This document shows positions 11,909 through 24,199 of a DNA stretch of 64,000 bases, piece after piece. A program made the position numbers and the translations under genes. Origin of the DNA: Panagrolaimus kolymaensis (Eukaryota > Nematoda > Chromadorea > Rhabditida > Panagrolaimidae); assembly GCA_028622995.1 (NCBI GenBank), contig JAJQJQ010000004.1, positions 9,672,001 to 9,736,000 of the forward strand, given 5' to 3'. A model generated the notes under the pieces. That model saw only the letters and a list, made by a program, of their open reading frames with translations. It had not been told where the DNA came from and made no database searches. Position 1 is the first letter of the stretch. Each line of letters opens with the position of its first letter.

Positions 11909-13345
11909 ATGAAAGAAATTATGGAATGGATTGTATCTCAAAAAAAATGGTGGAACATAATTAAATTATTATTTATTTTTTCAATTGCTTTGATTATTAC
12001 TTTTATTTTTTTGATTGAATAAATAAATTTTTAACGTGTAACTTTTGAATAACAGTTTTTTTGTTTATTTTGCAAATAGCAAAAAAAGTTGGCTTGTGGC
12101 AGTTTATTTTTGTTTTACAATTTGCAAATACACATTTTAATTGATTTTTTTGTTTGTTGAAATTCAGTTTTGTTTTAATTGAAATACGATTTTTCTAGTT
12201 TTTTTTGTTTGTTATTGAAGTTTTTTCTCTCTCAAAATTTCAAGCAAACCGCAGTTTACTATATTCATTATTATTCCATTTTGAACAGTTTTCTATTTCT
12301 TAACAATTGGTTCTGCAGTTTAATGACACCGTTTCCTGATTTTGGAAACAATAAAATGAAAGATTTGGGCTGAAATCTTCTTCTTTTTTATCGAATATAA
12401 AATCAATGTTTTTTTTCTTAACAACCAAAAATTTATAAACTTCTCAGTTTTAATAATTTATTTTCGTTTGGTCTGATCTTATTCAACGCGTTTAAGCATA
12501 CCATGGAGCAGTTTTTTTTAAACCTAAAATTAAAGGAGAAAATGCATATTTCCCTTTTTTAAATTGTTGACGTCCGGTTTTATTTTTAATTCTAGGTTGC
12601 AAACGCCAGTTTAAACTATTATTTTTTTCTTTTTTTGAATGAAAAACACTTTATTACTTTTTTTTGCAATAGCAGCAGCAAAAAAACGAAAAAAAGAAAT
12701 GCCAAAAATAGAAGAAAGGCACCAATTTAAAAATAAAAAAAGAGAGAAGAAGATGGAGTAAAAATTTAAAGAAGTTTTTGGGTTTTAGGATTGATTCCCA
12801 ATGGGAGGTCAAAAAATTGAATGGTTCAAAAAAGAAGAAATAAACTAAAAGGATGGAGGAAGAAGAAATTTGAGAAATGCCAGTTATTTTTATTGAATTT
12901 TTTTTGAACGTTTGAAAGTTCACATAATTAAAATTTATTTCAGTTTATATTTAATTTAACTTTTTTATTCCCAAATCTTTCAAACAATCAGTTTGTATTT
13001 TAATAGAATCCAGAAGGTTTCCCTAGTTCGCCAGCCTAACGTTTACTCAGTTTTAATTTTTTATGTGTTTTGTTAGTTTTCTTTCTAAATTCAGAAAGGT
13101 TCAACTCATGGTCAGTTTTTTAAAATGAACTCAAAAAATTTATTATAATACAAAAAATTATGCAAAGTTTTTTAATAATTAAATTCCAGTAATCAGTTAA
13201 ATTTTTATTTAAAAAGAAATAAATATTATCTCAGTTAAAAAAGTAATAGAATTCAATGCAGTTTTTTTGATTAAATAAAATATAATTATTTCATGAAGTC
13301 ACTCACTTCCATTTTGATCAGTTTTAATTTTCTTTGGATTAATTT
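11163..13345 (+). repeat. CAGTTW array, block 5b, in intron 2 and downstream of the small gene
   Basis: Copies inside the intron lie near 11231, 11294, 11356, 11522, 11616, 11691, 11710 and 11772. Downstream copies lie near 12053, 12100, 12165, 12251, 12286, 12317, 12445, 12509, 12607, 12881, 12942, 12990, 13048, 13112, 13194, 13231, 13259 and 13319. All are + strand. The exon 11819-11908 itself is free of the motif. No other gene is supported between 11909 and 13345. Confidence 0.75.
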
Positions 13346-15725
13346 AATTATTAATCTAAATTAGAACATTGGTAAATTATTGAGAGAGTTATTAAAAAAG
13401 CTTTGCATTCTTTTCTATCTTTTTTTATTGCAAAAAACAAAACATCTGGAACCAGATTGCGATGAAGATAAAAAAAAAGCATAATTATTGAGATAAAAAA
13501 TAAATAATAATGTCTCCCATTTTTCCATATTTCTTTTTTGCATAAATAAAAAAATGATGAATGCTGCTTTTTGGCAATAAAAAAATACATAATAAAATAA
13601 AAATAAAAATAGAAGGAGGCGAAGAAGATAAATTATATTTATTTCTTTTTGAACATTGATAGAAATTAAAAGCCAGTTTTGTCGTTGGAATAAATCTATT
13701 TTTGAAGATTCATTTTTTTGTTCTGTAAATAATCGCAGTTTTTTTTTTTGATGAAAAAGTGTGAGAAATCAGACAAGATTTTCCCACTCAAAGACGTGAA
13801 GAAAAAAAGAAGCTGCTTTTGGGTGTGAGCATTTGTTAATTTGTTGCACCATCGCAAAAAAAAAAAAAATAATAAAAAATATGTGATTTACAAATGGAAA
13901 AAAATTGTTTTATCGTATGATCGACTATCGATCATGATGCGATATAATTTTTTTTGGATTTAATAACAAATTCTTATTTCTAACCAACCACTAGCGTTTC
14001 ATTAATACAGTTTATTTTGTTTTTGATATTTAGAAATTCTTTTTGGGATTTAGCTTCTTTTGGCTGTTTCACTAGATATCAGTTAATATGTTTTTCCCCA
14101 TTTTTTACCAGTTTTAAAGAATGGAAATATTTAAATCTTTGGATTTTTCTATTATGTGATTAAAACACAGTTTTATTTTTGAAATGATGGAAAGTTTTCA
14201 AACCCCTTTTTTCGGTTGTCTTTACATAACTATTTCAACCCCCGCAAATTAACAAATCCAGTTTAAACTTAATTAATGAATAAAAATTATTAAAGTTTCA
14301 AGACAAATATTAAAAGAATTTTTGTGTAATTTTTAAATTATTTATTGTTTGGATTGCAAAAAAAATTTTTTTATATCCGAATCAAGTTTTCTTACTCAGT
14401 TTAATTTTATTTATATTTTACAAATGTTTGTAACAAAGCCCAAACTTTTTTTGAAGAACAAAGCCCAGTTATTAAATTTCCATCCTAACCGCAACGTTTC
14501 AGTTTTCTTTTTTTCCTTCAAATTTTACGTCCTCCATCCATTCCACAACAAAGCAATATTTTTTTTATTAAACCATTTTTTATTATGGATTTTAATTTTT
14601 TGGTATTCATTTGCATCTAGTTTTTTTCTTTCTTTCCTCATCCTTCATTTTTTTTTTGCCTTCCAATATTTTTTTCATTCCAACAAAATAAATAAAATAA
14701 AATTTTGTAACCGGTCAGGAGGATATTTGAAAAACAAAATTGCGCATTTATTATTATTGCCACAAAATGACCACCGTTTTTTTTTCTTCGCTCTCTTTTA
14801 CGTTTGAAGAACAAAAAAAAGAAGAGAGGAAACCGAAACCGGCTTTCTTCCTTTTTTTATTATTGAATAAAAAGAATTTCCATCAACAAAAAAACGAAGG
14901 AAATAAAAAAAATTTGAGTTTTATTCCAGCAAAATTATAAATTGAGATATGGAGAAGGAGGAAAATGTGAGCCAGATGTCGAATTTTCCCAGTTTTTTTT
15001 TTTGCTTTTGCGCGATGTCAGGATTTTTTTGAATGTTTTTTTGGTTTTCAAGATGGATGAGAACATTATTTTTTGAAGGTCAAAGATGCTTTTTTGTATT
15101 CTTATTTTGTTCTGTTTCAGTTTTGACAATTTGATATTATTTAACATGGAAAAAAGTGACGACAAAAATTATGATGACTCAGTTTTTTCTTCTTTTATTT
15201 AGTTGCACAATTTAAGCAAAAGTTTTTAAAAGTAAAATATAATTCATCTTAAAGAACATCTTAAGCACTCCATTTCAGTTTATAAAAATTTAAAACCATG
15301 ATACCTAAAAAAACAAATAAAAAATTATTTCTTAAAAATTAAAAAATAGTAATTTTGGTCCACGGTTTATTTTCTATAACAATAAATATGTGTTTTTCTA
15401 ACACTTATATGAAAATTCAGTTTTTTGTATCTCTTTCCAAAAGTGCCAGTTTTAATTTTTTTTAAATTTTGCTATTTTCCTGCCTTCATAAATAATCACT
15501 TTTATTTTGCTTCGACTAAAAAGCTATAAGATTCTTAAAATGCAAATATCTACAGTTTAAGACTTTTGATATTTGGACGATGGCTTTCTAGAATACAGTT
15601 ATATTTTTATTATTTTTTTTTTAAATAACCAGACATAATTTTAAAAATATCTGACAGTTTTATCATTTCCTCTTTTCCCTGCTCAGTTTATTTTAATTTT
15701 ATACTAGCTACATCACCTGACAGTT
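13346..15725 (+). repeat. CAGTTW array, block 6, patchy
   Basis: Motifs near 13675, 13737, 14008, 14080, 14110, 14167, 14259, 14397, 14466, 14500, 14991, 15118, 15180, 15277, 15419, 15447, 15553, 15597, 15655, 15684 and 15721. They are separated by motif-free text at 13346-13670, 13760-14000 and 14510-14985. No gene recognised; a Phe-rich frame at 14349-14807 is low complexity. Confidence 0.65.
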
Positions 15726-15786
15726 TTAAATTCTTTCTCCCAAATAGGCATTCGGTGGTATTCCTCCTCCATTTACGAACGTCCTT

Positions 15787-15850
15787 ACCAGCGTGACGCG
15801 CCTCCGCCTCCGGAGGCGGAGGCGAAAAAATAAAAAAGCGTTACACTGGT
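15787..15850. repeat. Small GC-rich palindromic insertion
   Basis: A perfect 26-bp palindrome at 15799-15824 (core CCTCCGGAGG) lies between imperfect inverted ends, CCAGCGTGACGC at 15788-15799 and GCGTTACACTGG at 15838-15849 (10 of 12 bases pair). It stands out sharply from about 20% GC surroundings. It is probably a tiny non-autonomous DNA-transposon derivative; I see no clear target duplication. Confidence 0.5.
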
Positions 15851-17470
15851 CCCTACAGCTTTGCAGTTTTTTTTCTTTCTTTTATATTATTTATGTTAGT
15901 TTTTTATTTTTTGCAGCCGATTCTCGTGTTTGATAATACACTTTTTTTTCTTTGCAACCAACAAAGATTGTACAAAAAATAAATAAATCAAATATTATAA
16001 GACAGAAAACGAATGACTTCTTCATTTTTTGGTCATTCATTCCCTTCTTTTTTTTTCTTCTTCTTCTGTTGTACACATTTTTTGGAACCCTGGAAAGAGC
16101 AAAAAAAAAATTAGTTTTGCTCTATTCTTTCGATCGTTTTTGTTTGTTTGTTTGCATCAACGATTTTTTTTTGTATTCATTTTTGTCAGTTTTTTTTTCT
16201 CGCCACTTTTTTCTAGGATCTTATTGTTTTATCGAATACTTTTATGATAAAAAAAATTGTTTAAAAAAAAGCAATTGCTGCCGGACAGTTTAACAAAAAT
16301 AAAAAAGATGTTACTTGAGTTTTCATTAATCAAAAAATGTTTAGTTTAATTTAAAAATGAAGGCGAAGAAAAAATTAAATCTAAAAAATTTGTTTTAACA
16401 AAATAATTTTCTATGTTGGAATTGATACACAGTTTTGTTTCTTCATTTTTTTTTGAAGACATCTTTGTCTTTATTTGTTTGTTTAAAATACAAATTATGA
16501 ATCTCCTTCGTGCCAGTTTTTTAAAAATAATTCCCACGTTTCATATGCCAGTTTTTTACGATTTATACTTCCGCGCTCACATCAGTTTTTTTTCTGTGAA
16601 TGTTTACAATTAATCGAAAAAAAATTTATGCCCGTTTGATATTTAATTATCAGTTTAAAAAAATTTAAATAAAACTATGCTTTTGTCTTTTTTATTAACC
16701 CTTTTTTACCTTCCGTTTTATTTAAAATTATATCCCGCGTATACATTCAAGTCCAGTTAATTAAAATAATCAACAATAAGTTTTCATTTTTTTACCATTA
16801 TAAATTTATAATTTAAATCGGCCGACTTTTACGGATCCTCAGTTTAATTTTATTTTAATCAAAACGTCACAGCTTAAAAAACTATTCAGTTTTCAAATTT
16901 ATAATTTTTCAACGCCGCTGCTTTTACAAATTTACTCCTTTTTGTGATCTACCAATAATATTGTTCCTGTCAGTTTCATTTTATTTTTTTTCAAGGTTTT
17001 TCCGATCCATTATTTTTCTTCTTCTTTATTTTTTTTTCTTTTTTCCCTTTAAAAAATGGAATATTTTTTTAAACAGTTTTTTTCTTCTCCTTTTATTGAA
17101 ATTCTTTGAGATTTCCAAAATTCGATCATTGCAAATTGCAATACTTTTTTTTACTTATTTCTTTTTTTTTTCGTTTGGTGTCAGTCACTTTTATGGGAGA
17201 ATGATTCTCTCTTCCATTTTTATAAATCATTTTTAAAACGACGAAACCCAAGAAAAAAAAACACATAGAAAGTCACTGACTTTTTTTTTTGCGTGCAACA
17301 AGAAATATCGGCGATGGTGGCGGCGTAGGCTTTTTTGCAAACAAAAAAATTGTGAAACTGATATTATAAAAATTTTTATTTTTGTTTGTTGCAAATCACA
17401 TTGATACTCCACTGCTCAGTTTTGAATTGTTTGCTTTTGTTTTATTTTTCACTGACTTTTTACAGTTTCT
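15851..17470 (+). repeat. CAGTTW array, block 7
   Basis: Motifs near 15864, 16187, 16286, 16430, 16515, 16549, 16583, 16651, 16755, 16840, 16887, 16970, 17074, 17418 and 17463, all + strand. A motif-free purine/pyrimidine-rich interval lies at 15890-16180 and another at 17220-17410. No gene supported. Confidence 0.65.
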
Positions 17471-20400
17471 CGCTCCTCACCCACTCACGATTGCTAATTT
17501 TTTTCTTAACCTTAAAAAATTAGAGTGAAAGTAATACGTTTAAAAATAGATTGATTACTCAAATCGATGAAGAATAGAAAAAAAACCTTTTTTGATTCAT
17601 TTTTTTTCTTTTTCTTTTTTTGTTTTAGTCATTTTTGAATCAAAAAGAAAAAAACTTGCTCAGTTTAATTTAAGGGTTGTAAAATCCTGGAATGGAATAC
17701 CACAGTTAAAGCTTTGAAATTAATTATTAATTAGAATCAAAAAACAACGTCCATCAGTTTTGAAATTTTATTATTAAATAATTGATTTTTTTTAAATGAG
17801 CTTTTTATGTAGCATTACTCAGTTTTTTATAATTTAAATTGTGTTGAAAAGGCTATTAAGATAGACACAGATAAAGCAGTTTTTTATAATATATTTAACA
17901 TTTAATGAACACAGTTTGTAAATAATTTTTTTTAATAATTTTTTTAAATTATTTTTAAGGATAAATAAACCTTTTTAATTCTCTCAAATTGGTATTATTC
18001 CAGTTTTTAGTTAATTTATTGTTATAGAAAAAATGAAAACATTGTTACAGTTTAATTTTTTTTTTCTTCATAAAGCTGCCAATTAAAAAGTTCACCAGTA
18101 ATTTCCTCAGTTTATTCTCTAAATTCATCATCCATTGGATATCAACAACAAAAAATGGCAAAATTCCATACACTACCCAAAAAAATTCCAGTTAATATTT
18201 AAGATAAAATTTGAATGTATGCATATATATTCCAAATAAAAGGGTCTGCTAAAATCAAATGCGGGAAAGAGTGAAAAGAACACAGTTTTATTAGCCCTAT
18301 ATTATTCGTACAAAACAGTTATAATTGCCTTGATTGATTATTTCTGCACAGTTTAACCATTTATAAAATTTTCCTTGTCCACCCAACAAGATGTTACGCC
18401 AGTTTTTTTTTCTGTGTTAAAAGTTATATTTTATTTTTTCTTTTAATTTTTTTTATAAAACTTTGCCTTATTAGGTACGGTTCCTGTCCTTCCAGTTTTT
18501 ATTCATCCCCAAAATACAAAACGCAAAAAAGTAAAATTACCCCGATCATTTTCTTTTTCTTTACTTTTTTTTATTTCTTCAAAAATTATACCATTTTTCC
18601 CTTCTTTTTGACTTTATAATAAAAAAAAAGAACGACAAACTAATTTGTTGTTGTGAGAACAAAAAATTGGATTAATTGCACTTGAAAAAAGAAAAGAAAT
18701 AAGAAGTGAGTGAGTAAGTGAATGAAATGAAATGAAATGAAATGAGAAACGAATAAGGAGATTTTCTTTCATCTTTTCTTTTTTTTGATTTTTTGAGATG
18801 AAGATGATTGACAGACTAATTTTTTTCTCTTCTTTTTTTTGCGCAATTTTCATTTTTCATCAAAGTTTTCAATCTTATATATTTTTTTCTTCGTCAGAGC
18901 TCGCTCACTTTTCGTGGTATTTTTTTCTTTCTTTCTGACTTACCGCCTTCTTTCTGCGTTGAAAAACGAAAAAAAAAAATTTGGATTTCAACAACCTTGA
19001 AAAATTAATAACAGTTTTAAAAAACGTGGAAATTATTTTTTTTAAGTTTAACAATTTTTTTGTATTGTTTTTCATTTAAAGTGGTTTCATTGTTGTTGCT
19101 TTGTTTTTTTTATTGATAACAAACAAGCTTCACACGTCCGTGTTTTTTTTTATTGTTTATTTTCATTTTTGCTAGAAGCAAAAAGAACAGAAAAAATTAA
19201 TATCAATCGAATCCCACTTCTTACAGTTTTTTAGAAGATTTATTAAATGACAGTTTATCTCAATCTTACTCTTTTTTTTTATTGTCACATTCTTCTTGTC
19301 TTGAGCCTTTACTTCGTTCGAGCAAAATAATTATATCTTTTATTAATTTTTACTCTTCCCTTATTCCCTAAATTTTGTCATTATTTTTTATCCAAAATAA
19401 TTTCCAGGATTTTCAGTTTTTTCTTTGCAAAAAGCATAATTCCTGATATTTTATATCAAAGCAGTTTTGACCCTTTCTTCATACTTTTAATTCTAATAAT
19501 TAAATAGATTTTACTTTGCAATCAGTTTTTTTGCTAAGAGATTTTTTTGTTTATCAACCCGAACAACGCATTTTGTCAGTTTAAAATTTAATTATTAATT
19601 ATAAACAAAATTACAAAGTGTAAAACATTTAATTTGCCACTTTAAACATATTCCATTTTTCGCAGTTTATAAATTTCTAAAACTTTGAAAGTTACTACCG
19701 ATTTAATTTATCATTTACAGTTTTGACCATAAAATTAAAAATTAAAAAACACATGAATTTTAAAAAATGGTTTCCAGTTTATAACAAAAAAAATTGTACC
19801 CGTCACTTTTTAAAATAAAAAAAAGAACTAATCAGTTTTGCTTAAATATAACTTTGTTTTACAGTTTTTACCATAAAATTTTTGATTTCAGTTGGGATTA
19901 AATTTGATCCAGTTATAATTAAAAAAACCTTCTCAAAAAAGTCAAATGCTTTTTTTAAATAACTTTTTCTTTTCTTGTGTCAGTTTTTTTTTGTTTAATA
20001 TTTTTCTGGATTTATTAATTTTTTTATGCAGTTTTTTTAAAATCAATGGTTGTTAACAGAACCAAATAATAACTACAGTAATAACTATCAAAATTTTAAC
20101 AAAAAGGTGTTTTTTGTCTAAATAATCCAACCGAACACTTTTTTTTATTACCTTTTTATTTATTTTTAACCTTTCAATAAAATTGGCGATTCTCAGCCTT
20201 TCACAAAATTTTTTTTCCTATTTTGCAAGAAGAAAAAAATAAACATCACATCATTCCGCAGTTTTTTTTATGGATGTATCATTGTCCATTAATTCCATAA
20301 CAAAAAATCGTATAAAATTTTTTTTATTCTTTCCATTTTTTTCCAAATTTCCAAATGATGTTTCTCATTCTCAAGGACCAAATAAAAAAAAAGAAAAAAT

Positions 20401-21520
20401 GACCTACTCAATGATTTTGATGATTATGATTTTTCTTTGAACACCAAACAAACACACGCAAGCAAGCAAGCGAGCACAGAACTACGACGACCAAGAAAAT
20501 TGGGGGAGAAAAATTGAGAAATTGTGATTCATCACTTTTTTTTATAAATATGAGCGCAATCAAGCAACAATAACACACACAGAGAGACACAGTTTTTTTA
20601 TAATAGTTTTTAGTAGTGCTATCGAACCAAGCAAGCAAGAAAAAAAAAGCAAGCAATGGAGAAATAAATAAATATTTTTGATGTCTCTCCTTTTTTTCAG
20701 CGTTCTTTTTTTTGCTTATGTATTTATTTTTATGATTCCATTCCCTTCATATATTTTTTTGTTTCTTTGCACTGCCTTGCTTTGCTTTTTTAGTAATAAT
20801 AAAAAAAAGAAAGAAGAAGAAAGAATAGCTTTTAATATTTGGGAAATAAAAAAAATATGAAAGTGTTAAAAAAATTGGAAATTATTGTTGGATTTTTCCA
20901 TGATATAAATATTTTGCTATTTTTTTTTTACAGATTTATATGGCTTATTACAGTTTTTTGTAAAAAAAATAATTTATTTACTTTCGTAAAATACTTATGC
21001 ATGTTTATTCTAAAATTAATTTTGCTTCCTATCAGTTTATTTAAACAACAATCATCCTCACGAGTTCACAGTTTTTATTCTTTGTAATAATTATTTATAG
21101 TTTTATTTTAAAAAAAATTTCAGTTTTTTCACGCATTTTTATTTTTAACCCTAAATTTTTTTATTCATTCCAAACAAGCCCAGTTATCTTTCTTGTTTAC
21201 TTTTTTTTTCTTTATCAAAAAAACTTGCGTTTGGTTTTGTCACCAGTTATTCATTACCTTCGTACAAAAAACATCGTGCCCGGTTTTTAATATTAATTAT
21301 CCCCCCGTGGGATATCTTGGCAGTTTAAAATAAAAACAAAGCATTGCAACGAAATATTTATCGGTGTTGGATGATGTCAGAGATTATAGCTAAAACAAGA
21401 CAGTTTTTTTTTGTATAAAATTTTTTTTGAGTTTTTTAGTTATTAAAAAATTTATTTTTTTGATATTAGAATTTAATCAAAACTTTTGCAAACTTTTTCA
21501 TGTAAAAACAGTTTATTTTT
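17471..21520 (+). repeat. CAGTTW array, block 8, ending sharply at about 21.5 kb
   Basis: Dense + strand motifs at 17656-18495, 19012-20275 and 20950-21515. Text at 18500-19005 and 20290-20940 is nearly motif-free and contains simple-sequence patches: AAATG repeated five times near 18725, GCAAGCAAGCGAGC near 20460 and ACACACAGAGAGACAC near 20575. The last clear copy of the dense array is near 21509. No coding region supported. Confidence 0.7.
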
Positions 21521-21582
21521 TTCAAATTTTCTCCCTCTAAATTGTTATTTCACTCTAGCATAATTGATCCTGTATTTTCTTT

Positions 21583-22782
21583 ATCCACATTAGTGTTCAT
21601 TCCCGTCCCCGCGGGGACGGGGATCCCCGCGGGGAACGGGGACGGGGACTCCCCGCGGGGATTCCCCGTGAAAAAAAATTCCCCGCCTTTTTCCCCGCGG
21701 GGAGTCCCCGTCGACTTTTTCTCCCCGTAAAAAATTTGAATAATTAAAAAATCATGAAAAAAAGGATTAAATCCTTCTGAAAACCATTCATTTAACATAA
21801 AAACGTTAAAATAAGACGGCGCCATTTTTAAAGATCGAGATTTACGGACATGAAATTTAAAGATTCTTGTTTACTGATCAGGGCTTTAAAGAATGCATTT
21901 TTGCGGATAGAATTTTGAGTATATTATTTTAACTGATTTCATATTTGAGGACAGATTTTTACTGATAGAAATTTAAAGATTCATATTTCAAGATTTGAAT
22001 TTTACTTATTTCATATTTACGGATCGGTCATTAGCGGATATTCATCTAATGTCAATCCCATGATAATGAAACTCGAAAAAATTAAACCATAGCCTTTGAA
22101 ATTTATGTTTGATGTAAAAAACGGCAAAAAATGAATTGAAAATGGCTGTCAGACTGCCATAGAAACATACATTTTTCGTTCAAAAATTATATCATTCAAA
22201 AAAATAATGTTTCTTTGGTAGTCTGACAGCCATTTTCAATTCATTTTTTGCCGTTTTTTACATCAAACATAAATTTCAAAGGCTATGGTTTAATTTTTTC
22301 GAGTTTCATTATCATGGGATTGACATTAGATGAATATCCGCTAATGTCCGATCCGTAAATATGAAATAAGTAAAATTCAAATCTTGAAATTTGAATCTTT
22401 AAATTTCTATCAGTAAAAATCTGTCCTCAAATATGAAATCAGTTAAAATAATATACCCAAAATTCTATCCGCAAAAATGCATTCTTTAAAGCCCTGATCA
22501 GTAAACAAGAATCTTTAAATTTCATGTCCGTAAATCTCGATCTTTAAAAATGGCGCCGTCAAAATAACCATAAAAAATGCATTATTAACTCAATAAAAAC
22601 ATTTGAAAATTTTTTTATGTGAAATAAACAATTAAAAATTTTTTTTTCATTCCCCGCGGGGACTCCCCGTGAAAAAATTTTCCCCGCTTATTCCCCGCGG
22701 GGAATTCCCCGCCGAAAACGTTCCCCGTCCCGTCCCCGCATTTTTCCAATTACGGGGGGGGGAAATGAACACTAATCCACAT
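21583..22782. mobile_element. hAT-like foldback MITE, 1184 bp, with 8-bp target duplication
   Basis: The element runs from 21591 to 22774. It begins TAGTGTTCATT and ends with the reverse complement AATGAACACTA (one-base length difference inside). Identical 8-bp duplications ATCCACAT lie at 21583-21590 and 22775-22782. An 8-bp duplication and a terminus fitting YARNG are hallmarks of hAT elements. Inside are GC-rich subterminal blocks of CCCCGCGGGG palindromes (about 21600-21730 and 22650-22760). Between them is a huge hairpin: arms 21815-22168 and 22206-22560 nearly identical in inverse, with a 37-base loop. There is no transposase. Short reading frames in the GC blocks are not genes. Confidence 0.85.
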
Positions 22783-24199
22783 AACTTCATCTTAAGTTTA
22801 TAAATATTATTTATTATTAAAGCTTGCATCAAAGCCATTATCCATTATTTTTATTTTAATATTTTTTATATCCTCTGCCGTCTACTATTCGTCTCAGTTT
22901 TACTCCATCTTTTTCTTCTTTTTATTTTACACTCACACTCGAAAAACCTAACGAATGATGAAAGAAGGCTTTTATTTATTTATGCATTCTCTCCCTCCCT
23001 CACTCAAACAAACAAATAAAAACAATGTTTATGCAAATTTTTTTCTTTCATTCTTCCGGAAATGTGTGTCGTTGTCCTTGATTCATTTTCCTTTCTTTTT
23101 TGCTTTCTCTCTTCAAGCGTCATTCTCTCGCTCACTACATTTTCCTCGAAAAATAAAATTAAATCCTTTAAAGTTTAAAAAAAATATTTATTTCAAAATT
23201 TCAATTAATTTTTGCCAAAAAAAGAAGCTTTCCCAGTTATTTAAAATTTTTATATTGTCAATAAACATTCTTTTCTCAGCCTTAAAATAGAGCCTCCTCC
23301 ATCCAATTTTTTTTTAAATATTTTCTCATCACTTTTTTTGTTTATTTTTGTTTACAAAAAAAAATGCATCATTTTTATTTATTTTCTCATTGACTCTTCT
23401 AATTCTCTCTCTCTTTCTCTATTTGCTGAAAATCATCGGAAGTACATAGTACTAATTCGTCGTAGACATTTTTTTTTGTTTGATTTTTTGATTCAATATA
23501 ATTTTTTCTTCAATGAATGACTAATTTTGTGTGTTTCATCGCTTTCTCCAACCAACCTACTCCATATCTTCATTTTTTTTCTTTAATTCGCTCCTCCGTT
23601 TTTTTCTTCTCATTCTTTTTCTTGCGCAATAAATAAAAATAATACACTTCCGACGACAATTATTTTTTTTAATTTTTTGAATCCTTGAAAATAAAAAGTT
23701 TTTTTATGAATGAAAAAACCTATAAACTTTTTTATTGGTTTTTTTTATTTCATTCATCAAAATGACTTACAAATTATTTTTTCTTCCAAAATTGACTATC
23801 CTTGTTTTAAAATTTTTGTATTCATTTTTTTATTTTTGCCTTTTTTATTCAAAATAAAAATGGAGATACAAATCAATCGATCAATCAAAGAGAGAAAGCA
23901 AGGTTGTTGTTGTCTCCTAAAACCCAAGCAAGCATCTCTTTCACACATTTTTTATTTATTCAAATGGATCGTTTGGCGCCACTTTTTTTTTATTCGTTTG
24001 TTGGTTTGGCTTCCTTTTTTTTTCATCGCGACTTGGAAATCTTTCTTTTTTTTTGTTTTTGGTTGGTTGGCGTGCATTTCTTTTTTGGCGCTTTTTTTTA
24101 GTTATATATTTTTTAAAAGGTTTTTAACAAAATTTTTTTTATAGTTTTTATCAGCATTTTATTTAAATTTATTTTATTTATGAATTTTGAAAACCAAAT
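22783..24199. other. Intergenic stretch upstream of the RhoGAP gene
   Basis: T-rich text with only two CAGTTW copies (near 22894 and 23233). Reading frames are Phe-rich low complexity. It presumably contains the promoter and 5' UTR of the gene starting at 24200, but I cannot point to a defined element. Confidence 0.4.

Noticed and set aside
14349..17236. Long Phe/Ser-rich open reading frames in the left arm
   Set aside because: They are translations of T-rich DNA with array motifs inside, without splice structure or family likeness.
18720..18745. AAATG pentamer run as a functional repeat
   Set aside because: Only about five units; ordinary microsatellite.
360..21520. CAGTTW copies as a CRISPR array or tandem satellite
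   Set aside because: The conserved unit is only 5-8 bases, spacing varies from about 30 to 200 bases, and the rest is not repeated.
21542..22838. Reading frames in the GC-rich blocks of the foldback element
   Set aside because: They are translations of CCCCGCGGGG palindromes on both strands, explained by the mobile element.
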